Below, one piece after another: positions 33,101 to 43,000 of a stretch of 52,220 bases of DNA. The notes under the pieces were generated by a model. That model did no database searches and had not been told where the DNA came from. It was given only the letters and a program-made list of their open reading frames with translations. The first letter of the stretch is position 1; the number at the start of each line of letters is the position of its first letter. The DNA comes from Russula earlei (taxonomy: Eukaryota; Basidiomycota; Agaricomycetes; Russulales; Russulaceae): assembly GCA_025769875.1 (NCBI GenBank), contig JAGFNK010000371.1, positions 1 through 52,220 on the forward strand. The letters run 5' to 3'. A program made the position numbers and the translations under genes.

Positions 33101-33421
33101 TGCAACCAGAAACTGGTGTATGTGTTTTTGTCCTAGCAACTTTAATTGTAGTTGAACGGTTTGGGTAACTTTCCCTGAACGATTTAGCGTTCCATCGACA
33201 TTTTTGACGTTTCTGGTTGGAATTAGTTTTCTGGTTTGAAGGTGTAATTCCTTCGTCAGCCTAGGGGATATGAAGCATTCGGTAGCCCCACTGTCTATCA
33301 GGGCTTTTCTTTCGGCTTTGTTCGATCCAATGTAAATAGTAGTTGTCACTGATATTGACTTTCTCTGAGATTTGTACATGGGATCGATACCTAAAGCTCG
33401 AGCAATCGCCGTTATGCTCAA
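30108..33421 (-). pseudogene. pol of element 1: protease, RT, RNase H, integrase, chromodomain
   Basis: A protease motif (ALIDSGATECF) lies in the upstream frame ending at 32636. A shift near 32650 leads into RT (SPYASGFFLIKKKDGKFQPV). TGA replaces CGA at 32553-32555 and 32427-32429. The long open part (32360-30108) holds the RT catalytic YMDDI, RNase H (LDTDASGFTIG), the integrase zinc region (HPGIANTW...CAKC), integrase core (VSIDLITDLP, SDRDPRF, DGQTERMNAWLEQ) and a C-terminal chromodomain (EIEAILDTRR...YLVHWKGY). The chromodomain places it among chromoviruses, which target heterochromatin. Two nonsense codons and a frameshift make it non-functional. Confidence 0.9.
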
Positions 33422-35134
33422 GCGTCCGAAAAATCCTCTTCTTTGTCCTCACTATCCCCCATCAATGCCTTGATGAAAGCCTCTCTTTCTTCTACGGAAA
33501 GCGCTTTTGCTGCCTTTGCTGCTTTGGCGACCTTGTCGACAGTGTCTTCCTCGACTATTTCTATAGTGGAGGATTCGGATGTGATGGTGGTCGTGTCGGT
33601 GGCGCGTGCGCGAGTCATGTCGCGTTTCGGCCTTGTGGGGCAGTCACGAGCCAGGTGTCCTCGAAGGGAGCAGTGAAAACACCTTCCTTCTTCTCGGTGT
33701 TTCTGTTTCTCGGCTTCGGTGACTGCCTTGCGAGCGGCGCCTGCGCTGGTATCCATTGCATTCGGATCGCGCGGTGGGAGACGTGGACGTGCGGGTGTGG
33801 CATTGTTTTGATTGTTCCCGCGGTTGGCCCAGGCCGAGTTAACGAGTCATCCCCAGGGTTTATTGTTTTGAGGCTGGTTGAAATTGCGTCCGCGTGTGCT
33901 AGAATGGTCGGACAGAATTGCGCATTTGTGCATCCAGACCCTATGATGTTTCTGTGCTGCTGCAACCCAGTCCATAAAGGAGGTGGGGTCTTTCGAGATC
34001 GAGGCACGACTCGACCAGGGATCGTGGGAGTCCCCACGCGAACAGCCTCATGACCGTTGGTTCGTCGACATCGAGCCCTGCTCGTCTAGCTAGTAGTTGG
34101 AACTCAGATATATAGTCGTCGAGTAGGCCATCTTTCATTTTTAATTCCTTGAGTCAATCTTGGGCCTTTTCGCGTTCTGCGTAGTCGGTGAATGCGTGGC
34201 GGAATTGCTGTCGCATGGCTTCCCACGCTGTCAGTCCGAGTGGGATGTTAGTAGGGGTCGCTTTGTACGTCTTCGAGCCATTGGTCCATGGCCTCGAAGC
34301 CATCCTTCGACTTTGGGTCCTTTCATTAATGAGAGAAAATATGCACATTTCTTGATGGGATCCCTGGCAATCTTACTGTCATGGTTCATGGACATAAACC
34401 TGTTGAACGCGACCAAAAATGCGTGTGTGCGCGCGCGGTCGCCATTGAAAAAGTCGGGGGGAATTCCCTCGAGTTTTCCAGTTGTCGGGGCCTGCGTGCG
34501 TTGCGGTCGCGGTCTGCGCGCGTGTCATAGTCGTCGGGATCAGGGGTCGGGGCTCGGGGGTCGTATTCCGCGCCTCCCATTCCGGGGAATGAGGCGCGAG
34601 TGGGGGGTTGTGCTGTTCCGGATGATGCGGGTTGTGGCTTGGATTGGGTTGGGGTCAGTGGCGGCGATGAAAACGTTCGTCGTTGTCGTTGGTTCGAGCT
34701 CCATCGGAGCGTGAGTGGATGGGAGCTGGTCCTGGCGTGGGGCGTAGGCTTGGAGCTCTGGATCTAGGGAGAGGGGCTCCTGAGGCTGTCAATGTGGTAA
34801 TGTTGATGCCTCTGAGAGGGCTTTGCTGGAGCCTGAAGGCCGGTCGAGCGACGCGCGTCGCTTCCCATGAGTCTCCTCACCTTTCAATTTCGAACCAAAG
34901 ACCGTAGAGATGGCCTAGGGCGACCTTGGCACCCATCCAGTTGGCGTAGTATCCGGTCCATGGTACACTGTCCTTTTGTATTGTGTAGAACTCGACGCCG
35001 TCGTCGAACATAGTGATACTAGGGACATTCTTTTCTTGGTCAGGCAGTAATTCAAAGGGGCATTTGAGGGCAGCCAATCCTTCTATGGTTGGGACTTGAT
35101 ACCCTTTGGTCTTCCAGTCTCGAGTTGTAGTCAT
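33418..35134 (-). pseudogene. gag of element 1
   Basis: The Retrotrans_gag pattern is seen in pieces: RTHAFLVAFNRFMSMNHDSK, then AWEAMRQQFRHAFTDYAERE, LKMKDGLLDDYISEFQLL and AGLDVDEPTVMRLFAWGLP. A CCHC knuckle CFHCSLRGHLARDC follows near 33660-33700. TGA at 34154-34156 stands where CGA is expected, and several frame changes separate the pieces. A short start frame (35134, MTTTRDWKTKG) ends at a possible donor GTGAGG, so an intron or a break near 34880 is possible. Gag forms the particle core. Confidence 0.8.
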
Positions 35135-35209
35135 GTTGGAAGAAATCGATATATTTCTTGGTTCGCGTGTGGTTCGGGGTCAAGGGTTCGAGTGGTAAGC
35201 TTGTTCTAA

Positions 35210-35701
35210 TGTCACCAACTGGGGGTGGTGTCGCTGACAAATCGTTTCACGCGCGAGACGTGCGCACAGAATTGAGCGAGACAACGAGTTCTCGCGAGAA
35301 TCGGGGGTCTCGGTGACAACACAGCAGAGGCTAGTGTGTACCGCGGAGTGGAAGGACAACAAGTAAGTCTTCGCGTTCGAAGACTTAGAGGGTGGAAGAA
35401 GTTTCTGAGTCAATTGCTTGATTCCCTGCAAGCCTACAGTCCCGAAGCTGAATCCAGTGATATTTCACAAGAGAACAAGCTTAAGGCTTGTTCTCTGTTA
35501 CTGACAGGTTTATATAGACAACTATGTCCTATATCAAATGACATACATGAGGTAGCAGCGAGACGATCGAGAATGGAACATGCTGGAAGGTAGTGGTACA
35601 GGCGAGGCTAAGTGAGTCATACGAACGCGCGGGAATCGTGAGGCTGTCCGGGTAGGCTTGTCCGGTTGCCAGTTCGGTCCGAGGGACCGGTACTTGTGAC
35701 A
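35210..35701 (-). repeat. 5' LTR of element 1
   Basis: 492 bp, partner of 28296-28787. Contains a TTTATATAGACA box. No standard tRNA-complementary primer site is obvious just inside the LTR. Confidence 0.88.
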
Positions 35702-38191
35702 ACTCCCGATGCTTCCCTCCTCGCCTTCTTCCAAGGAATGGATGAACATAACACTGGAGAAGGAGAAGCAGATATGCGTCCTCTCGAATTTGGACCCCCT
35801 GCTGACCAAGTCAACGTTCAGCCTGGGGAGTGGGATGTGACGTCCCCCACCAGCACTCTTGACCAGGATGCCCACCCTGGAGAGCCTTGGGTACGATGGG
35901 ATGCTGACAGACACCACACAGGGATTGACATCCCTGATGGCATGACTTGGGGCAACAAACCGGCCAGGTATGTGGCCTATGATGTTGCCTTGGGAGAACC
36001 AAGAGTGAGGGGGAAGAATGGAGAAGGCCATGCAGACTATGGCGAGATCCTCCAGGCCACCCCTTGCTATAACCTCTATAACTACGGCCAAGACGAACAT
36101 GACTTAGACTGCTTCGACACAGAGAGGCAGTTCGAAGGGCGCTGGAGACAGACCCTCTACCTGCTAGGCGACTATGGGCTGCAGACAGAACTCTACCGCT
36201 TGGACCATCTCTACACCTTACAAGAGACGCTGGAAGCTAACTATAAGGTGCTCGAAGAAGAGGAGAAGCAGCTGTGCTACAAGCTCAGCAAGTACCTAGC
36301 TGAGAAGCGAGGAGTAGAGAGAGACAGGGCTGAAGCCAAGGAAAGAATGGCGGCAGCCAAAGTACGCTCACGTTGTTGGGAGTTCATTGAAGCAGGCTGT
36401 AGCCAGGGAGAAACCCCTCCAGGTGTCTGGGCTGAATAACTCCTCACCAACTATCGGGCTGGGCAGCCCACTCCCCCTCTACCCGTCTTTGTCCCTCAGC
36501 TGCCTTTGGCAGACATCGCTCAGGGGTATGCTACCCCCGACCCAGAACCTGTTACACCATTTTCCTTTTACGTTTACTTCTTACCTTTTGCTATGGACTG
36601 CTTGCTTGCGTACGTCCCTTTACTTACTGGTCTTGTGATCTCTTACGTCTTGTGATCCTTTCTGTCTTATCATGTGATCCATACACGTCCAGGTAACACT
36701 GGATTGCTGTTACTTTCCCTTTGTTTGGTTCTCTTTCCATTTATGTTCACTTCTTAGTTTCGACTGTGCAATGCTGCGCACCTACTGTGCAGCACAGTTA
36801 CTTGGTTCTGACTCATTCGTGGCCTCATTCCTATGACTCCTACTTATTATGACTCCTACTATACTAGTAGCACAGTCAAAGCGCAGCTATTGCTGCGCTT
36901 CTCCTGTATATATAAGCTCAGTACTTTGTGACCAAAGCCCTAAGCTTGGTCTCTTGTAGAATCCAACCTACTCTTGTCCAAACATATTCGCCTGCAACCC
37001 AATTCACTCTCACAAACTTAACTCACAACTACCTCTCCATTTCATCAACTCTCAACACACCATCCACCATCTACTCTTCGCCTTTCCCTTCCTTCCCTAA
37101 GAGTCTCTCTTCACTCTCCTGAGAAGAGCTTTCTTCCTTTAAGACCTACCTTCCTCTACTCTCTCTGCGTTGTTCAAGGTCCCGACGGACTTGAACGCAT
37201 ATAGCTAGTGGAACCAGCCCTAGTCTATCCCATTATAAACTTACCCTAGCTTCTCAACGGACCGAGTCGTACTAGGAAGGGTCTATTGGCCATAACCTGT
37301 TTAGCATAAAACACTTCGACCGCTGCAGGGATCCTTACTCATTATACACGGGAACCAGCCCGTTTCTTGAAACACTTCTCTATCATCGACTTGCTTTCTG
37401 CTTGTGAACTGACACAGCTAGTTACCGTGACAGAACCAGTACCAGCCAGCCCCACACCTACGACGGTGCAAGGGTTTTCAGAAGAGGAGATGAACATCCT
37501 CCAAACCATGTCCGGTATGCACCTTCGAGGAGGAGCAGGATCGGAAGCGTCACCAAACCCTTCCCCCCAGAGCTCTATCTATTACCATTCCTATAGCAGC
37601 AGTGGGGAAGCATCTACTGCAACGGCTGACTTCATTCCGGAGCCTCAGCAACTGAACATGATAGAAGGGAGGAGGAAAAGGAACCAATGCAAGTATTGTG
37701 GTGAGGTAGGACATTTTAACAAGTACTGTCCACTGCCCCACCAGTATTGCCACGACCAACTGGCAGCAGACGCTGCCTCACATTGTCTAGTGCCTCCCTA
37801 TCATTGTTCCTATACACCAATCAGATCATGCCCTTTCCACCGAGGATGGGAACAGGCACACCCGAGCAGGAAGAGGAAGTCCGACCAGGAGAGGGAGGAC
37901 ACTGCTAACCCACGCATTTTGCAGGTAGCAAAAGGAGAAGGGTCCAGGACCTTTCAAGAACCTTTCACTACGACTCCTCTTCGCTCAGACACACCTCCAG
38001 TCCGGAGGTTACCTAGGGACTCTGATAGACTCCCACAGATCATGTCTCCTTCAGCCACCGCTAAGGAGTCAGAGGCGATAGTGGCCTTAGCATTGGCTGC
38101 CTATGAGGCAGCAGAAGAAGGCCGATACACCTTCACCGCATCACCTCCTCCCCTTGATGATGATGGCGTTGACCCCACCACTCGATTTTAG
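35702..38191 (+). pseudogene. Extra zinc-knuckle ORF of element 2 (env position), interrupted by a solo LTR
   Basis: Coding runs 35702-36549 and continues at 37438-38191 in the same phase once the LTR-D insertion is skipped. A TAA at 36437-36439 breaks the first part. The protein-like sequence continues clearly after it (proline-rich, in the same frame). The first part is acidic, then a strong coiled coil (about 36180-36370). The second part is low-complexity and ends with CKYCGEVGHFNKYC, PHQYC and more Cys/His, then a basic tail. Length and order match the intact ORF of element 1, and both sit directly before the 3' LTR. The 5' end is lost at the junction with element 1. Confidence 0.65.
36550..37432 (+). 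repeat. Solo LTR, family D, with 5-bp target duplication
   Basis: 883 bp, TGTTAC...GTGACA, flanked by GAACC on both sides (36545-36549 and 37433-37437). A TATATATAAGCTC box near 36905 marks the promoter. It interrupts element 2's ORF without changing its phase. Confidence 0.85.
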
Positions 38192-38220
38192 AATCGTTGG
38201 TGTGTGGGACCACCAATCTG

Positions 38221-38233
38221 AAGGAGGGGTAAT
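38221..38233 (+). promoter_or_regulatory. Polypurine tract of element 2
   Basis: GAAGGAGGGGTAA directly abuts the LTR start TGTTAC, the usual plus-strand primer position. Confidence 0.65.
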
Positions 38234-38820
38234 GTTACTGAGTGGTTTGGGGTCCGGAAGATGCCGGAACACCTGAACTATGGACTGCACTGTTTCCATT
38301 ATGCGTGCATCAGATCTTGATTGTTTATGTTCGTTGATATCACATTCGGAACGCGTTGATCGTATCTTTCAGAAGATGTACTGAAGAAGCAATGAGTAGC
38401 ATTGCTTCTGTCCCAGATGTTCCTGTACCACCACGTACGTCAGTTCCTTGATTGGGGAAGCACTTAATGCTTCCAGCACTGAAAACGTTTACATAGAAGC
38501 AACCTCGCTTCTATGAGCCGCCTTTTGCTTCTATAGCACCAACCAGTACTACATTAGCATGAACCTTATTCCTGTAGGGCTATATAAAGCCTCCAGTAGA
38601 AACAGTTGGGCCTTAAGCTCGACTTAGTTTGCCAATCCCAAACAGTTGACTCCTACCCTGTCTGCAGAGCCCCTCTCATCTTGTTGTCATACTCTAGAAG
38701 GATCTAACACTCCTTCCCCTCCACGAGTATTGCTTGCTTGACTCAAGCATATCTGCATTGGTAGGACGCATTTGTAGACGCGACCATTGATCTTATTTAA
38801 GGCACTTTGGAGCCTTAACA
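38234..38820 (+). repeat. LTR family C, copy 2 (3' LTR of element 2)
   Basis: 587 bp, TGTTAC...TTAACA. It matches the inverted solo copy at 25945-26563. GGGCTATATAAAGCC near 38578 is the probable promoter. Confidence 0.8.
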
Positions 38821-39279
38821 CCATGCTCCTGGTCATAATTGAGTCCTCCCCTCTTTCCAGAATTGGCAGTGATCTGAAAACATTGTGTCGCAAAAGGGGC
38901 GCTCGGGCCAGAATGGGCAGATGATGCAGATGGCACGCCAATCAATCGGAAACGAGATTGCATTTCTTTTTTTTTTTGGTAGGGGAAAATGGTAAGGAGT
39001 TATCTTATTATTAACACACTTATATAACCAAATTACATCCATTAATGCGTGATTGAAGTCCCAACTCTCTTGCCAACACAATCACCTTTTATGGTAATTC
39101 AACCTGCCATGAAATGTCAAAGACTGACGGAGGGTCGAGTGGGAGAGGCAGCAATGGCATACATGAACGTTCGGACAATGGAACCTGCTAGTTCTATTGT
39201 TGTACTTTCTGATGCTTGTTCTCAGAGATAAGGACGCGATTATATTATGGTAATTGTTCACAGGTCGGTGATAGGGGGA
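38821..39279. other. Right border of the transposon block
   Basis: A short minus-strand frame of 82 codons (39081-38833) crosses a long T-run, and no motif is recognised. The region is AT-rich near 39000. I cannot find the missing C-terminal part of the secreted-protein gene here. Confidence 0.4.
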
Positions 39280-39720
39280 TGGCCCGAGCGAGTAGTCCCT
39301 AGGGATGTGCCCAGCCCAGCCTCAGGCCATGAGCCGGGCCAAGCCAGGCTGAAATAGGCCGGGCCGGGCCGGGCCAAAGTGACGGCTACGTGACGGCTTT
39401 GGCCCGGCCTGTGATTTGGAAAGCCAGTCCCGAAAACAGAAACCATCTGAAACATGAGGGGAGTGTGCGGGTTGCCGTGACGGGGTCGGTGCCCGAGTCT
39501 AAAGCGAATGAGAAGCGCAAAAGGAGGTCACACATAAGTGAGATCGGGTCGGAGGGAGTGGGTATGTACGGTAGTAATGGGCAGCTTTGAACGCGGTCCG
39601 AGGGCAACGAGGGTCGTATGATCTCGTATCGCGCGGGGCTCTTCGGCTGTTTCTGAGGTGCGTCGGACCTGTCGTGAGAAGGCAACCGGTGGTAGAGGCA
39701 GGGGCGTTGAGGCATCTTCG
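39280..39720. repeat. Dispersed repeat R1, copy e with GC-rich hairpin
   Basis: Positions 39587-39665 carry the R1 core (TTGAACGCGGTCC, then CTCTTCGGCTGTTT, then GCGTCGGACC). Upstream lie GGCCGGGCC iterations and a 13-bp inverted repeat GGCCGGGCCAAAG...CTTTGGCCCGGCC. This copy is CpG-rich, unlike copy d. Confidence 0.55.
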
Positions 39721-40038
39721 TCTTGCGTGGCGGCGAGGAGCCTACTGTCGATGGGGGCGATGATGGAAGCGGGAGGAATTTGTCGCGTCTTTTTTTTTTT
39801 TTTTCTTTTTTTTTCTGTTCTCATTTATATACAGCGACGTGTAGACGCGATCTTAGAACAGGCTTTGGGTGGTGGTGTAGATATAAACGGATCAGAGTTC
39901 CGTTCACCAGTCAATCACCATGCCATGAAACACACTGTACCTGACAGTATCGGCGGACATCACTGGCAGGCGCCAAGTTTCAACAATCGATACCCTCAAC
40001 CCTGCCTTCTCTATACCCTCTGAACGAACATTTCCTTC

Positions 40039-43000
40039 ATGTCTTTGTCTCCACGCTCAACCGTTTCATCTAACTTGCAATTGTTCATCGATGCTTTGAG
40101 TGATTATGCCAAACTCACGGGAATAGATCTCTCCAAGGATCCCTGTGCTGTGAAGCTTCAATACTTGAGATCTCCCAATGACATCCTTCAACTCCTCCAA
40201 GAACGAGAGAACGCTTTTAGGGAATATCGCGATAGGAACCGCCCTCTGATAAGCTGCCTCACTCCAGCCGTGAACGTCATTCAAGGGTTCTCTGGCATTC
40301 TTGGCGAGGCTGTCGGCCTGGTAAGTTACCCCTGCCTCTCTTCATTTTTTTTTTAATTTCTGTCTCAATATATAACTTCGTCAGACCCCCTTCCCTCCCG
40401 CGAAAGCATTCTTTGTTGGAATTGATATTCTCCTTGCTGTACGTCTCCAAAATATAGCTCCACCCAGATCCCCGTGTAATGAATATGCATACAAGACCGC
40501 CAGGGGTGTCAGTTCAAGTTACGACGCTCTCCTAGACCTGTTCGAGTGCTTGGGAAATTTCCTGAAACGTCTAGAGATCTATATCAATGTTCCCCCGACT
40601 CCGTTATTGACAGAAATTGCGGTTAAAATAATCGTCGAATTGCTTGCTGTGTTGGGATTAGCGACGAAACAAATACAGCAAGGACGGTTCAGTGAGTATC
40701 CCACGGCTTACATCTCACTCTTAGCTCAATGTCACTCAGAGATGTTTGCGAAGAAACTTTTCGGAGAGAGCGACATTGAGTCTGCCTTGCAGAAGGTGGA
40801 TCGATTGACCCAGGATGAGGCAAGAATGGCTGTCGCACAGACGATGGGTATGGTCCATGGTCTTGTAAATAATATGAAGATAGTAATGGAGGGTGCGCGC
40901 TGCTTCTTAGATTGTTTTCCGGCACTCCCCTGAGCTTACGTTCCTGTCAGATGGCAAGGCGTCGACAGATAGTATTCGACAGGCTTTGTGTACGTGTCTT
41001 ATTGGATAGGCATTTCCCGTTCTCACTTGTGGTCATAGTTGTCTTTGACCGGAAGCTAGATCAAATGAATAACTCCAAACGTTTGTTCATACCTTTTTCT
41101 ATACCTTTTTCGCTTCTGAAAGTGGTTGCCTTGCAGGTGGCGAGTTGCAGAGGGACATCGAACATTGGCTTTCACCTCCGGATCCTTCCACAAACCATGA
41201 CTTCGTCTGGAAATTGCATCATAATGGGACTGCTGCCTGGTTTTTCGAGAGCAACATATTGGCACAATGGAAATTGACGGGATCACTTTTATGGATTCAT
41301 GGCAAACGTATGCTCCCCCGATTCCCTGCATATCTGCTGTATTAACGTTTTCGTGGTATCATAGCTGGGTCCGGTAAAAGTACACTTCTGTGCGTGGTGT
41401 CCCACTAGCTGCGGCAGAGGTTGTTCATATTTATGAATAGGTCGGCCATTATTGAGGACATCGAGGGCGTGTCTACAGCTGGATTGGCAACAATTGCTTA
41501 TTATTACTTTGATTTTCGAGATGTCAAGAAGCAGAACCTCTACGGCCTCCTCTCCTCTCTCCTTTCCCAACTTTCTCGTCAATCGGGTTCTTGTCACGAC
41601 ATCTTGTCCAAACTATATTCAACTCATGCGAGTCGCTCAGGAAAACCTGCAAGCAGCATCTTAATAGAGTGTATACAGGAGATGTTGAACCGTCCAGGAC
41701 AAGGACAGATTTACATTATTCTTGACGCTCTCGACGAATGTCCTAACATTTCAGGGACACCATCTGCTCGCGAAGAAGTTCTGGATATGGTGGAAGAACT
41801 TGTCGATTTGAAACTGCCGAACGTACATCTATGCGTGGCTAGCCGTCCCGAAATTGACATCCGAATGGTGCTTGAGCCGTTGGCGTCACTTCATATCTCT
41901 CTTCACGACGAGAAGGGTCAAAAGGAGGATATTATCAACTACATCAAGTCTACCATTTATTCGGACAAGAGGATGCGGAAATGGAAAATAGCAGATCAGG
42001 AACTAGTGATTGATGGGCTCTCTAACAAAGCCGATGGCATGTAAGTGATCTCTCACCCAAGCCTTCGTTGCGCTTTACAACGGAGATTGACATAATGACA
42101 TAGGTTTCGATGGGTGGTCTGCCAAATTGATAGGCTGCGTCGAACATTTCCAGCTAGTATTCGAAGTGTTTTGGACGACTTGCCGAAAACATTGGATGAT
42201 ACGTATGGACACACATTGCTTGGAATCGATGAGGAGAAACGAGAATATGCGCAGCGACTATTCCGATGTCTCACTGTGTCGATCCGTCCTCTTCGCGTTG
42301 AAGAACTTGCAGAGATTTTCGCATTTCAATTCGACAAAGCGACACACCCCACATTCAACGCAGAGTGGCGTCCAGAAGACTCAGAAGAGGCAGTATTATC
42401 TGCTTGTTCTAGTCTGATCTCGATCGTCGATGTCGCTGGGTTTCAAGCTGTTCAATTCTCTCACTTCTCTGTGAAAGAATTCTTGACATCGTCTCGACTC
42501 GCGCAGTCAGAAGAACGCCTTTCATACTACCACATTCTTCCCGAACCAGCACACGCGATTCTTGCACACGCTAGCCTCAGTGTTCTCCTTCAACTCGATG
42601 ACGACATCGATAGAGAGACTATCTCCCACTTTCCTCTTGCGTTGTATGCGGCACGCTACTGGGTGGATCATGTGCAGTTCGGGAGCGTGTTGTTGCAGGT
42701 CGAGGCTGTAATGGAGCTTCTATTTGATCCGACTCGGCCACATTTCGCTGCATGGGTATGGCTACACGACATAGACCGCCCTTGGACGGATCCAATGACT
42801 GAGATGCACCCTCCGTCGCCTTCTGCAGGACCTTTGTATTATGCCTCATTTTGTGGATTCCTTCGGCTCACGGAGCACCTGATTTCCGCGCATTCGCCAG
42901 ACATCAACAGCGAGGGTGGTTCTCACACAACTGCCTTGCATGTGGCCTCGATTAAAGGACATCTAGAAGTTGTATCTGTCCTCCTTGCAAACGGTGCTGA

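Larger units (their letters stand above)
28296..35701 (-). mobile_element. Ty3/gypsy chromodomain LTR retrotransposon (element 1), 7.4 kb
   Basis: Two 492-bp direct LTRs (28296-28787 and 35210-35701) with TGTCAC...GTGACA ends enclose gag, protease-RT-RNase H-integrase-chromodomain and an additional zinc-knuckle ORF, all on the minus strand. I count roughly 45-50 mismatches between the LTRs, mostly transitions, so the insertion is not recent. The 5-bp flanks (GAGGC and ACTCC) do not match, so the ends have been rearranged or recombined. Confidence 0.9.
35702..38820 (+). mobile_element. 5'-truncated LTR retrotransposon (element 2)
   Basis: This is the 3' part of a second element on the plus strand: a zinc-knuckle ORF, a polypurine tract GAAGGAGGGGTAA (38221-38233), then a 587-bp LTR of family C. 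Its gag, pol and 5' LTR are missing because it is cut off by the 5' LTR of element 1. A solo LTR (family D) is inserted in the ORF. Confidence 0.75.
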
